Source of the DNA: Hyphomicrobiales bacterium
Lineage (GTDB): Bacteria > Pseudomonadota > Alphaproteobacteria > Rhizobiales > Rhizobiaceae
Length of the DNA: 64,000 bases
Direction: 5' to 3'
Assembly: GCA_017305835.1 (NCBI GenBank)
Contig: JAFKJY010000040.1
Location: 1 to 64,000, forward strand
Shown: positions 55,534 to 63,873 of the stretch, piece by piece
Numbering within the stretch: the stretch's first letter is position 1
How the letters are laid out: each line of letters starts with the position of its first letter
Translations under genes and position numbers: made by a program
Notes under the pieces: model-generated
The model's database searches: none
What the model was told of the DNA's origin: nothing
The model's input: the letters and a program-made list of their open reading frames with translations, nothing else

Positions 55534-55739
55534 GAAACTGGTGGTGGGAAAACGCCTGGCCGGCGTGAAGCAAGGCCACGCGGATGCGCGGCGAAACGGA
55601 TCAGCCTAAGTCACGGAAACATTCGGCCGTGACGGCGCATATCCACGAAGATCCCGGCCCAAGACGCCTCCTCCACCCGGCCCAGAAGACTGCACCATCA
55701 AAGCCCGGAATCGAACGGCCCAGTGAGCGTCCTATTTAG

Positions 55740-55757
55740 TGAATCTATCTTCATTTA
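55740..55757 (-). promoter_or_regulatory. FadR (YsiA)-like palindromic operator B
   Basis: TGAATCTATCTTCATTTA is a less perfect copy of operator A with the same surroundings. It overlaps the -10 and spacer of the carboxylase promoter. The TetR gene at 55868 lies immediately beyond. Confidence 0.6.
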
Positions 55758-55771
55758 ATACACCGTGTCAA
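55742..55771 (-). promoter_or_regulatory. Sigma-70-like promoter of the single-chain carboxylase
   Basis: Minus strand: TTGACA (55771-55766), 18-base spacer, TAGATT (55747-55742). Layout identical to the promoter at 52.0 kb. Confidence 0.65.
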
Positions 55772-55867
55772 CGCGACGGACATCGCGAAACCGGGCATCG
55801 ACACGCCGTCGCCAAGGCCGTTTCCGGCTGCGAAATCCCGCGCGACACGGCCGTTGCGTCCGGTCGA

Positions 55868-56518
55868 CTACGCGGTCTCGACTTCGGCCAGGCTCGGCCT
55901 GGCCTCGACCGCCAGCAGCATCAGCGCCAAGCCACGATCCACGAACTGCTCGATCGACAGCGGGCGCGGCAGGCGCCACGCCTCGAGCGGCCATGAATTG
56001 ACGAACACGACAACCTGGTAGCTGAACATCTGCGCGTCGATCTGCCTGAACGCGCCGGCGGCGATGCACTCCTCGACGGCCTTGCTGATCAGGTTGTTGA
56101 TCTCGACTTCCTTCTGCATGATCAGCTTGAGCCGATCGCGGCCGAGGGAGTGCGAGGCGCGGTTGCCGAGCAGTACCGTGCGCTTGCGCTTGTCGACGAC
56201 CCTTGCATAGGCGTGCACCGAGGCCCGGAACTTCTCGATCGGCCCCTTCACCAGCGCAGCAGCCCTGGGAATCTCCGTCGAATAGTCCTCCAGCAGCTCG
56301 TTGAAGGCGTAGTAGAGGAGGTCTTCCTTGTCCTTGAAGTACTTGTAGATCAAGCCGGCGCTGACATTGGCGGCGTGCGCCACGGCCTCGATCGTGGTGC
56401 CGTGAAAGCCCTTCTCCACGAACAGCGGAATCGCCGCATCGCACACCTGCTGGCGGCGCGCGGCGATCAGTGCATCCGTGCGCTTGTGACGGCCGCGTCG
56501 TCTTGCAACCTCCGCCAT
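55868..56518 (-). CDS. TetR/AcrR-family repressor (FadR/PaaR-like)
   Basis: 216 residues. N-terminal TetR DNA-binding domain: QVCDAAIPLFVEKGFHGTTIEAVAHAANVSAGLIYKYFKDKEDLLYYAF (helix-turn-helix with the family Y-x-YF-K-KE-L signature). The C-terminal domain should bind an acyl-CoA. The gene lies next to operator B and, with operator A, probably represses the carboxylase and hydratase-importer operons until an acyl-CoA binds. It has AGAGG before the ATG. No palindrome of the same kind is obvious before its own start, so autoregulation is not shown. Confidence 0.93.
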   Translation of the reverse strand: MAEVARRRGRHKRTDALIAARRQQVCDAAIPLFVEKGFHGTTIEAVAHAANVSAGLIYKYFKDKEDLLYYAFNELLEDYSTEIPRAAALVKGPIEKFRASVHAYARVVDKRKRTVLLGNRASHSLGRDRLKLIMQKEVEINNLISKAVEECIAAGAFRQIDAQMFSYQVVVFVNSWPLEAWRLPRPLSIEQFVDRGLALMLLAVEARPSLAEVETA

Positions 56519-56665
56519 GCTTCGACACCTCTCTCAAGATCGCTCGGCAAGAATGGTCAGCACGATTTCACACCATGGGTGCATGCCGTCTAACCTTTCT
56601 TGTCCTTTGTTTCGCGATTCACAAGTTCAATTTATGCCAGCGGCATAGGCGGAAATGCCGGCCAA

Positions 56666-56683
56666 GCCCCGGCGGGCCGGGGC
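56666..56683 (-). terminator. GC-rich hairpin after the SDR gene
   Basis: Seven-base arms GCCCCGG/CCGGGGC around CGGG, about 32 bp beyond the SDR stop on the minus strand. No T-run, so it is a tentative operon end. Confidence 0.4.
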
Positions 56684-56714
56684 AAATCGCCGGCTTTCGA
56701 TGATGATCGATTCC

Positions 56715-57503
56715 CTATGCCGGGACCGAGATGCCGCCGTTGACGCTGAGGACCTGGCCGGTCATCCGGGAGGCCGCGGGGCTGGCCAGGAAGACGATCG
56801 CGGCGGCGACGTCCTGCGGCTCGACGACGCCGAGACTGGCGCGCGCCATGGCCTTCGCGAACAGCTTCGCGCTGAAGCCCTCCGCCATGACCCGGTCGAA
56901 GGTCCGGGTGTCCTTCACGATCGACGGCGTCACCGCATGCACGCGGATGCCCGAGCGCTTGGCCTCCAGCGCCAGCGTGCGCGAGAACATGACGATGGCC
57001 GCCATCGCCGCGCCGTTGAGGCAGGCGCCCGGCGTCGGGACCCGGCCCGCGTCGGACGCGACGTTGACGATGACGCCGCCCCGCGCCGCCATCATGTGGG
57101 GCAGGATGGCGCGGCAGACGTGCAGCGGGCCGAGAACGTAATGGTCGAGGATTCCCGCGACGCGCGCCAGCTCGATGTCGTGCAGCAGTTCGGGTGCGTG
57201 GTCGCCGCCGGCGCAGTTGACGACGATGTCGACGCCGCCCAGCTCTGACACGGTCCGCTCGCAGACCTCGCCCGCCCCTTCCGGCGTGGTGACGTCGGCG
57301 GGCAGGAAGACGACCTTCGCCGAAGCGCGCAAGCTCCTGAGATGTGCGGCCGCCGCCTCGCCGCGCTCGCGGTCCCGGCCGTTGACGACGATCCTCCCGA
57401 CTCCGGCCGCTATGAGGCCCGCAGCCGCCGCGAGGCCGATGCCGGAGGTTCCGCCCGTGACCAGGGCCGCGGCGGCTTCGAACGGTTTCAGCCCGGCTGT
57501 CAT
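56715..57503 (-). CDS. SDR-family protein lacking the canonical Tyr-Lys pair
   Basis: 262 residues. The Rossmann cofactor motif is normal (ALVTGGTSGIGLAAAAGL, residues 13-30) and VNCAGG replaces NNAG. The catalytic S-Y-K triad is broken: Ser remains in VNVASDAG, but where Y-x3-K should stand the chain reads N-G-A-A-M (in PGACLNGAAMAAIVMF), giving Asn and Met. Either the reaction uses other residues or the protein only binds ligand. It is the last gene of the second importer operon, 13 bp after the VOC gene. Confidence 0.87.
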   Translation of the reverse strand: MTAGLKPFEAAAALVTGGTSGIGLAAAAGLIAAGVGRIVVNGRDRERGEAAAAHLRSLRASAKVVFLPADVTTPEGAGEVCERTVSELGGVDIVVNCAGGDHAPELLHDIELARVAGILDHYVLGPLHVCRAILPHMMAARGGVIVNVASDAGRVPTPGACLNGAAMAAIVMFSRTLALEAKRSGIRVHAVTPSIVKDTRTFDRVMAEGFSAKLFAKAMARASLGVVEPQDVAAAIVFLASPAASRMTGQVLSVNGGISVPA

Positions 57504-57516
57504 CGTCGCTTCCCCG

Positions 57517-58326
57517 TCACCGGCGCGCCGGATGGATCTCGAACGCCACGCCGTGGCAGGCGGCGGGATCGGTCAGGAACGGCGCGCCTGCCCAGGCCGC
57601 GGCATGGACGCCGGCGCGGGCGCGCAGCGGCCAGAACGCCTCCGGGTTCCCGACGTCGAGGCAGACATGGTGAAGCCCCTGCCGGTTGCCGCTAAGCCGC
57701 GCCGAACCGATCCGTTCGGCCGCCCCGGAGATCAGCTCGAACCGGATGGCCCCGACGCGGGCATAGCGGGCGTGCCCGCCCAGCGCGGCGTTCCAGTGGC
57801 GGTCGGCAACGGTCGCGCCGAGGATGTTGGCGTAGCTGGAGGCGGCGGCATCGACGTCCTTGACGACGACGCCGAAGCCGCTCACGCGCCCCGCATCGGG
57901 CGCGGGCGCCGCCCCGCCCCAGCCATGCAGGTTCTCGACGAACTCGACCAGCAGCCCCGCCATGCAGCCCGGGTGGAGGAACGCGGCGCGCAGGCCGCCG
58001 AGCAGCACCGGCTCGTCCGACAGGATGGGCAGCCCGCGCGCGCGGCACAGCGCGATCGTCTCGCCGATGTCGGGCACCTGGAAGGCGATGTGGTGCAGCC
58101 CCTCCCCCCTCGCGGCGATGAAGCGGCTGACGACGCTGCCCGCGGCATAGGGCATCATCAGCTCGAAATCGACGTCGCCCAGCCGGCACATGCGGAAATC
58201 CATGGCGAACATCGGCGCGCGGATCGGGTCCGTCGCCCCGGTGCCGAGCAGCCGCACGAACGTCCGGGTCGCCGCGTCGAGGTCCGGGACCGCGACGCCC
58301 ACCTCCAGGAGCCTGCCGATGTTCAT
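57517..58326 (-). CDS. Tandem VOC (glyoxalase/bleomycin resistance/dioxygenase superfamily) protein
   Basis: 269 residues from ATG 58326 (GGGAAG upstream). Two VOC modules: 5-135 (LEVGVAVPDLDAATRTFVRLLG ... EGLHHIAFQVPDIGETI) and 140-269 (SGFGVVVKDVDAAASSYANILG ... QGLHHVCLDVGNPEAF). LHHIAF/LHHVCL contain metal-binding His candidates. The first half is reminiscent of methylmalonyl-CoA epimerase (LHHIAFxVxDI), the whole of extradiol dioxygenases. Function could be epimerase, isomerase or ring cleavage. Located between a MarR regulator and an SDR in a ligase-importer operon. Confidence 0.85.
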   Translation of the reverse strand: MNIGRLLEVGVAVPDLDAATRTFVRLLGTGATDPIRAPMFAMDFRMCRLGDVDFELMMPYAAGSVVSRFIAARGEGLHHIAFQVPDIGETIALCRARGLPILSDEPVLLGGLRAAFLHPGCMAGLLVEFVENLHGWGGAAPAPDAGRVSGFGVVVKDVDAAASSYANILGATVADRHWNAALGGHARYARVGAIRFELISGAAERIGSARLSGNRQGLHHVCLDVGNPEAFWPLRARAGVHAAAWAGAPFLTDPAACHGVAFEIHPARR

Positions 58327-58411
58327 CCGGCTTCCCGGAGGCTCGATGCCCCGCCTCGCGGGCACCTTCCGCATCCGAACGGCATGCCTCCGACAGACCC
58401 GACGCCGTTCC

Positions 58412-58951
58412 TCATTCGGACCTCAGATCCTTCTCGAACCGCGTGATCAGCTCGAGAAAGTGAAGACGCTCCAGAACGGTGAAGCCGCGCAGCGCGTTTT
58501 CGTGGAAAGGCCCGGCGATCTTCTGCAGCGATTTCCAGAGGACCCTGCCCTTGTCCGTCATCACCACGCGCCTGTGGCGCAAATCCGCGGGGTCCGGCAC
58601 CCTTTCGGTCAGCCCCGACAGCTCGAGCCGCTGCAGGATCTTGGAAAGGTTCTGGCGGCTCATGCGCAGATGCGCGCTCAGATCGTTGACGGAGGCACCG
58701 CCCTGATCCGCAAAACGCGCCAGCGAGCCGAGCACCGACCATTGCTGGCTCGTCAGGTTCAGCGGCTCGACGAGCCGCGTCGCCGCATTGTGCATGACGT
58801 TCGCCACCTGAAGCAGGCGGAAGAACAGCCGGTTGTTCAGGTCGAGGACCTCCGCGTCGGCGGGAAGGCTCATCCTGGCGGCATTGTCCCCGGCGGCCGA
58901 ATGCTCGGCCAGGGGCGTCTCGTCGCTGGGAGTTTGCTTGTCTCTTCGCAT
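58412..58951 (-). CDS. MarR-family transcription regulator
   Basis: 179 residues. Winged helix visible as LTSQQWSVLGSLARF, GASVNDLSAHLRMSRQNLSKILQRLELSGLTERVPDPADLRHRRVVMTDKGRVLW (recognition helix followed by the D-x-R-R-x-x-x-x-LT-G wing of MarR). It carries an N-terminal extension of about 40 residues. MarR proteins such as BadR respond to CoA thioesters or aromatic acids; it probably senses the substrate or CoA product of this operon. It follows the ligase gene by 18 bp, so it is made with its own operon. Confidence 0.92.
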   Translation of the reverse strand: MRRDKQTPSDETPLAEHSAAGDNAARMSLPADAEVLDLNNRLFFRLLQVANVMHNAATRLVEPLNLTSQQWSVLGSLARFADQGGASVNDLSAHLRMSRQNLSKILQRLELSGLTERVPDPADLRHRRVVMTDKGRVLWKSLQKIAGPFHENALRGFTVLERLHFLELITRFEKDLRSE

Positions 58952-58969
58952 GGTCGGTGCGGATAGCTC

Positions 58970-60583
58970 CTATTTCCTGCCCGGAGTAGAGCCGGCGAGA
59001 CGATCCCAGAGCCGGCCCGGCTCGGCCTCTGCCCGCCGCCTGAGCTTGTATTTCTCTATCTTTTCGGACGGCGTCTTAGGAAGCTCCGCGATGAAGGAGA
59101 CGTAGCGGGGCACCATGAATTTCGCCATCCGTTCCTCGCAATAGGCGATCAGCTCCTGCTCGCCGACGGTCATGCCCTCGCGGTTGACGACGAAGGCGAG
59201 GACCTCGTCCTCCCCGAGCTCTGACGGATAGGGCACGACCGCCACTTCCAGCACCGCCGGGTGCTGGCTGATCGCCAGCTCGACCTCGTAGGAGGAGATG
59301 TTCTCGCCGCGGCGGCGGATGCTCTCCTTCTTGCGGTCGACGAAGTAGAAGAAGCCGTCCTCGTCCCGGTAGCCGCGGTCGCCCGTGTGGAACCAGCCGT
59401 TGCGCAGCGCGCCCAGCGTCTCGCCCGGCATATCGTAATAGCCCTGGAAGATGTACCAGGGCTCGCTGCACCGGATCAGCCACTCGCCGACCTCGCCGTG
59501 CGGCAGCTCGAAATCGTCGTCGTCGGCCACCCTGATCTCGAACGGGTGGACCAGCCGGCCGCAGCTCGGCCCCTTTTCCGGCGGCACGTCGACGGCGAAG
59601 AGCGGACAGCACGCCTCGGTGCTGCCGTAGAGCGAGGTGATCGCGATGCCGAAGCGCTGCGTGAACTGCGCGGCGATCTCGGCCGGGAAGGCGGGGACGA
59701 CGTTGCAGAGCCGGACCTTGTGGTTCCTGTCGTCCAGCGACGGCGGCTGCCGCAGGATGATGTTGGCCATCGCGCCCAGCGCGTTGAACTGGGTGGCGCC
59801 GCTGGAGCGGATGTCGTCCCAGAACTGGCGGGCGGAGAAGCGCCGCGCCAGCGCCACGGTGCCGCCGGCCCACAGGGCGGCATTGACGGTGACGCGCAGG
59901 GCATTGGCGTGGAAGAGCGGCAGGCAGGTGTAGAGCACGTCGCTGTCGCGATAGCCCATGGCCTCGGTCATGAACAGGCCGCCGGTCTGCTCCATTCCGT
60001 GGGTGCATAGCACGCCCTTGGAAGGGCCGGTGGTGCCCGACGTGTACATGATGAGCTGCACGTCGCTGAAGGCGACCGGCTCCAGCGCCTCTCCCGCGTC
60101 TGCGACCGGCCGGATCAGCTCGGAGAAATCGATCGCGTCGGGGCCGTTCCCGTCGGCGGCCGGTGCGTCGCCGACGCGCACGATGACGCGCCGGAGGTCG
60201 GGGAGCGAGGGCAGGTGCGGGACGACGTTGGCCATCAGGTGGGCATCCGCCACGATCGCCGAGGAGCGCGACTGCCGCAGGAAATAGAGGAGCTGGTCGC
60301 CCTTCGCGGCCGTGTTCAGCGGCACCGCCACGGCGCCGAGCGTGCCGAGGCCGAAGAGGGTCCACAGCATGTGCGGGTGGTTCTCCATGAACACGGCGAC
60401 GTGGTCGCCCTTGCGGACGCCGAGCCGGCGCAGGTTGAGCGCCACGCCGGTCGCGAGGCGGTCGGCCTCGGCATAGCTCGTCGAGCCGCCCTCGAAGAGC
60501 AGGAACGGCTTGTCCGGCTGCCGGGCCGACTGGTGGCGCAGGACCGCTCCCAGCGTACGGTCCTTCATGGGAAGCTCGAGCAC
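58970..60583 (-). CDS. AMP-dependent acyl-CoA synthetase/ligase in the second importer operon
   Basis: 537 residues from GTG 60583 (AAGGAAAAGT upstream); ATG 60568 is the alternative. Motifs: LIMYTSGTTGPSKGVLCTH (A3), TSLYGSTEACC (A5), GWFHTGDRGYRDEDGFFYFVDRKKESIRRRGENISSYEVE (A7-A8) and PKTPSEKIEKYKLRR (A10, Glu in place of Gly but Lys kept). It resembles the carnitine-CoA ligase (CaiC)-like group. It lies 35 bp after livF, so the imported acid is probably thioesterified at once. Substrate unknown. Confidence 0.93.
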   Translation of the reverse strand: MLELPMKDRTLGAVLRHQSARQPDKPFLLFEGGSTSYAEADRLATGVALNLRRLGVRKGDHVAVFMENHPHMLWTLFGLGTLGAVAVPLNTAAKGDQLLYFLRQSRSSAIVADAHLMANVVPHLPSLPDLRRVIVRVGDAPAADGNGPDAIDFSELIRPVADAGEALEPVAFSDVQLIMYTSGTTGPSKGVLCTHGMEQTGGLFMTEAMGYRDSDVLYTCLPLFHANALRVTVNAALWAGGTVALARRFSARQFWDDIRSSGATQFNALGAMANIILRQPPSLDDRNHKVRLCNVVPAFPAEIAAQFTQRFGIAITSLYGSTEACCPLFAVDVPPEKGPSCGRLVHPFEIRVADDDDFELPHGEVGEWLIRCSEPWYIFQGYYDMPGETLGALRNGWFHTGDRGYRDEDGFFYFVDRKKESIRRRGENISSYEVELAISQHPAVLEVAVVPYPSELGEDEVLAFVVNREGMTVGEQELIAYCEERMAKFMVPRYVSFIAELPKTPSEKIEKYKLRRRAEAEPGRLWDRLAGSTPGRK

Positions 60584-60618
60584 TTTTCCTTCTTCTCCTC
60601 CGTTGTCGCGCGGCAATT

Positions 60619-61308
60619 CTACACCGCCAGCCGTTCCGCAAGGGGGCTCATGTCGGCGCGCGCGGCCTCGCCGCTCGTCCGGTACGTGACCTGTCCCTTG
60701 TTCATCACAAGAACCTGATCGGCCGTGGCAAGCGCAAAATGGAGATCCTGCGCGGCCAGCAGGCAGGTCTGGCCTTCGCGCCTGAGCGCCTGGACGAGGG
60801 AGCGCAGCGCCCCCACGATCACCGGCGCCAGCCCCTCGGTAGGCTCGTCCATCAGCAGCAGCCGCGGGTTGGTGGCGAGGCTGCGGGCGATCGCTAGCAT
60901 CTGCTGCTGGCCGCCGCTGAGCAGCCCCGCCCGCCGCGCCCGCAACTCCGCCAGCGCGGGGAACTCCCTGTAGATGCGCTGCCGCGACCACGGGCCGGGC
61001 CGCTCCGCGACCTCGAGGTTCTCGTCGATGCTGAGGTCGGAGAAGACGCGCCGTTCCTCCGGCACGTAGCCGATGCCGATGCGCGCGATCCGGAACGGCT
61101 CCAGCCGGTGGATCGGCCGGCCCTCGAAATGGATCGTGCCGGAGCGCGCGGGAACCAGCCCCATGATCGTCTTCAGCGTCGTGCTCTTGCCGACGCCGTT
61201 GCGGCCGACCAGCGCGACGAGGCTTCCCTCCGGCACCTCGAACGACACGTCGAACAGGACGTGCGCGGGGCCGTAACGGGCGTTGACGTTCTCGCACCGC
61301 AGCATCAT
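60619..61308 (-). CDS. livF: ABC transporter ATP-binding protein, LivF type (second importer)
   Basis: 229 residues. Walker A GRNGVGKSTTLKTIMGL, Q-loop IGYVPEERRVFSDLSIDENL, signature LSGGQQQMLAIARSL, Walker B LLLMDEPTEGLAP, and Gln in the switch position (AAQDLHFA), as in LivF. The start is one of two consecutive ATGs and overlaps the livG stop (ATGA). Partner of the LivG at 61305. Average size for LivF, without the basic tail of the first importer's LivF. Confidence 0.94.
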   Translation of the reverse strand: MMLRCENVNARYGPAHVLFDVSFEVPEGSLVALVGRNGVGKSTTLKTIMGLVPARSGTIHFEGRPIHRLEPFRIARIGIGYVPEERRVFSDLSIDENLEVAERPGPWSRQRIYREFPALAELRARRAGLLSGGQQQMLAIARSLATNPRLLLMDEPTEGLAPVIVGALRSLVQALRREGQTCLLAAQDLHFALATADQVLVMNKGQVTYRTSGEAARADMSPLAERLAV

Positions 61309-62039
61309 GCGGCCCCGACATAGGCGGCGCGAACCTGCTCGTTGCGCCTGATCTCGTCCGGATGCCCCTCCGCCAGCACGCGACCCTGGTGGAGGACGCT
61401 GATCCTGTGCGCCAGGCTGTTGACCATGTCGAGGTCGTGCTCGGTGAACAGGATCGTGACGCGCTTGTCACGGTTGAGCGAGGCGAGAAGGGCGACGACG
61501 ATCTCGCGCTCGTTCGGCGCCATGCCGGCGGTCGGCTCGTCCAGCAGCAGCATCTTGGGTCTGGCCGCCAGCGTCATCGCGAATTCCAGTCGCTTGCGGT
61601 CGCCGGCGGCGAGCTCGCCCGCCTGCCGCCCCGCCCTGTCGGCGATGCCGACCGCCTCCAGCAATTCCAGCGTCTCGGCGCGCAGCAGCCGTTCGACCGA
61701 GCCGAAGAGCTGCCGCGTGCGCCGATGGTAGGCGAGCAGGGCGATCCGCACGTTCTGGAAGGCGGTGAAGTCGTTGAAGACGCTGGTGATCTGGAACGAG
61801 CGCGACAGGCCGAGCAGGACCAGCTCGGACGGGTCGCGCGCGGTCACGTCGTGCCCGTCATAGCTCACCGTGCCGGCGGACGGGCGCAGCAGGCCCGAGA
61901 CGACGTTGAGCAGCGTGCTCTTGCCGGCGCCGTTGGCCCCGATGATCGCGCGGATCTCGCCGGGCTCGACCGCGAGGTCGACATCCGTCAGGGCGGCGAA
62001 GCCGGAGAACGTCTTCGATACGGATCCGAGGCGCAGCAT
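61305..62039 (-). CDS. livG: ABC transporter ATP-binding protein, LivG type (second importer)
   Basis: 244 residues from ATG 62039 (GGAG 8 bases upstream); GTG 62045, overlapping the livM stop, is the alternative. Walker A GANGAGKSTLLN, Q-loop SRSFQITSVFNDFTAFQNVRIAL, signature reduced to LAAGDRKRLEFAMTL (typical LivG degeneracy), Walker B LLLDEPTAGM, H-loop FTEHDLDMVNSLAHRISVLHQG. With LivF it drives the permease pair. It ends in an ATGA overlap with livF. Confidence 0.94.
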   Translation of the reverse strand: MLRLGSVSKTFSGFAALTDVDLAVEPGEIRAIIGANGAGKSTLLNVVSGLLRPSAGTVSYDGHDVTARDPSELVLLGLSRSFQITSVFNDFTAFQNVRIALLAYHRRTRQLFGSVERLLRAETLELLEAVGIADRAGRQAGELAAGDRKRLEFAMTLAARPKMLLLDEPTAGMAPNEREIVVALLASLNRDKRVTILFTEHDLDMVNSLAHRISVLHQGRVLAEGHPDEIRRNEQVRAAYVGAA

Positions 62040-62041
62040 CG

Positions 62042-62977
62042 TCACGTCTCCGACGCCCCCCGCACCAGGCGGACGCGGGAAAACAGGCTTGCGACGCCGC
62101 CGGGCAGGAACAGCACGATGAGCAGCATCACGACGCCGAAGACGAGCAGCGGGTACTCGAAGCTCGCGGTGACGAAGAAGTTCAGCACGACGAAGAGCGC
62201 GGCGCCGATGATCGGGCCGAAGAAGGTGGTCAGCCCGCCGGCGAGCGTCATCAGCAGCGGCTCGGCCGACTGGGTCCAGGTGAGCAGGGCCGGATAGGCC
62301 GCCTGCTGCTCGATGCCGCGCAGCCCGCCGGCGACGCCGGCGAGCATGCCGGCGATGACGAAGGCGGCGCGCTGGTAGGCCACCACGTTGATGCCGATGA
62401 AGCGGGCGCGCTCGGCGTTCTGGCGGATGGCGGCGAGCGCCTCGCCAAACGGCGAATGCAACACGCGCCACAGCCCCGCGAGGCACAGGACGCAGACGCA
62501 CAGCGCGAGATAGTAGAGCGTCGTCACCGGGCTCAGCCAGTCCGGAACGGCGATCGGCAGCCCGTCGTCTCCGCCCGTCAGCCGGTACTGGCGCACCACG
62601 ACCGTGTAGACGAGCTGGCCCAGCGCGAGCGTCAGCATCGCGAACTGGATGCCCTTGGTCCGCACCGAGATCCAGCCGATCGCGGCCGCCAGCACGCCCG
62701 CGCAGAGCGGCGCCAGCACCAGGCCCAGAAGCACCGGCAGTCCGAGCCGGGAGGCGGCGATGGCGACCGTGTAGGCGCCCGCGCCGTAGAACGTCGCATG
62801 GCAGAAGCTGAGCAGCCCGGTCATCCCGAAGACGAGATTGTAGCTCGATGCGAACAGCGCCATGACGAACAGGCCGACCAGCAGGTACAGGTAGGTGGCC
62901 GGCAGGATCAACGGCATCGCCGCCAGCAGCGCGACGCCGGCGATGCAGGCGAGGATCGGCGCATAGGGCCTCGTCAT
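62042..62977 (-). CDS. livM: ABC transporter permease, LivM type (second importer)
   Basis: 311 residues from ATG 62977, overlapping the livH stop (ATGA). LivM signature: LFVMALFASSYNLVFGMTGLLSFCHATFYGAGAYTVAI at 36-73; coupling loop AIRQNAERARFIGINVVAYQRAAFVIAGMLAGVAGGL. The usual GLLSLGHA motif reads GLLSFCHA. Nine helices predicted. Pore subunit together with LivH. Confidence 0.94.
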   Translation of the reverse strand: MTRPYAPILACIAGVALLAAMPLILPATYLYLLVGLFVMALFASSYNLVFGMTGLLSFCHATFYGAGAYTVAIAASRLGLPVLLGLVLAPLCAGVLAAAIGWISVRTKGIQFAMLTLALGQLVYTVVVRQYRLTGGDDGLPIAVPDWLSPVTTLYYLALCVCVLCLAGLWRVLHSPFGEALAAIRQNAERARFIGINVVAYQRAAFVIAGMLAGVAGGLRGIEQQAAYPALLTWTQSAEPLLMTLAGGLTTFFGPIIGAALFVVLNFFVTASFEYPLLVFGVVMLLIVLFLPGGVASLFSRVRLVRGASET

Positions 62978-63855
62978 GCCATCACCCTGCCGCCGAAAAG
63001 TCCGTTGCGCCGGAAAAGCATGACGAGGGCGAGGATGATGTAGACGGAGGTGGCCGCAAATTCGGGGGCGAACAGGATGCCCAGCGCCTGCGCCAGGCCG
63101 ACGATCAGCGAACCGGCGAGAGCGCCGACGATGCTGCCCACCCCGCCGATCAGCACGACCGCGAAGGATTCGATGATGACCGCATGGTCCATGCCGAGCG
63201 ACACGGAGCTGGCCGGGGCCGAGAGCGCGCCGCCGAGCCCGGCCAGCATGCAGCCGAGGACGAACACCTTGCTCTGGAGCTGGCGCACGTCCGTCCCGAG
63301 CGCACCCAGCATCTCGCCGTCGAGCACGGAGGCGCGGACCAGCGTTCCGAACCGCGTGCGGTTGAAGACGACATGGATCGCCGCCAGCACGGCGAGCCCC
63401 ACCGCGATCAGGAACAGGTTGTAGACGGGCACGACGATCGAGCCGAGGAAGACGGCGCCTTCGAGGAAGGACGGCCGCGGGACGGTGAGGTAGGCGACGC
63501 CCCAGATCATCTTCACGAGGTCGGCGATGATGAGCGCGACCGCGTAGGTCAGGATGATCTGGTAGTAATGCGACCGGTGGGCGATGCGCCGCAGCAGCCC
63601 CCGTTCGACGGCGAAGCCCAGCGCCCCCACCACGATCGGCGCGCCGACGAGGGCGGCGACGAACGCGGCCGTGCCGAAGCCGAGCTGGCTCGACACGCTG
63701 AAGGCCACGTAGGCCCCCAGCATGTAGATCGCCCCATGCGCGAAGTTGGCGATCCGCAGGGAGCCGAAGATCAGGGTCAGGCCCGTCGCGACGACGAACA
63801 TGACCATTCCCCGGCTCAGCCCGCCGACGACCTGGCTCGCAACCGCTTCCAGCAT
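62974..63855 (-). CDS. livH: ABC transporter permease, LivH type (second importer)
   Basis: 293 residues from ATG 63855. Signature LSRGMVMFVVATGLTLIFGSLRIANFAHGAIYMLGAYVAF at 13-52, and the ending FAPEFAATSVYIILALVMLFRRNGLFGGRVM. Eight helices. The coupling loop (LVRASVLDGEMLGALGTDVRQLQSKVFVLG) is typical. It follows the binding-protein gene by 18 bp in the same operon. Confidence 0.94.
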   Translation of the reverse strand: MLEAVASQVVGGLSRGMVMFVVATGLTLIFGSLRIANFAHGAIYMLGAYVAFSVSSQLGFGTAAFVAALVGAPIVVGALGFAVERGLLRRIAHRSHYYQIILTYAVALIIADLVKMIWGVAYLTVPRPSFLEGAVFLGSIVVPVYNLFLIAVGLAVLAAIHVVFNRTRFGTLVRASVLDGEMLGALGTDVRQLQSKVFVLGCMLAGLGGALSAPASSVSLGMDHAVIIESFAVVLIGGVGSIVGALAGSLIVGLAQALGILFAPEFAATSVYIILALVMLFRRNGLFGGRVMA

Positions 63856-63873
63856 CGCAGCCGGACCTCTGGC

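Larger units (their letters stand above)
55534..55867. other. 334-bp intergenic region with carboxylase promoter
   Basis: Holds the promoter and palindrome at 55740-55771 and a leader of about 200 bases before the carboxylase ATG. I see no gene. Confidence 0.5.

Noticed and set aside
52501..55632. 1043-codon open frame opposite the single-chain carboxylase
   Set aside because: Same reason: antisense to a protein with biotin carboxylase, BCCP and carboxyltransferase motifs; its own composition is not protein-like.
56634..56646. ATGCC-AGC-GGCAT palindrome upstream of the TetR gene
   Set aside because: Perfect 5-base arms, but short, not related to operators A and B, and about 120 bp from the start; could be chance.
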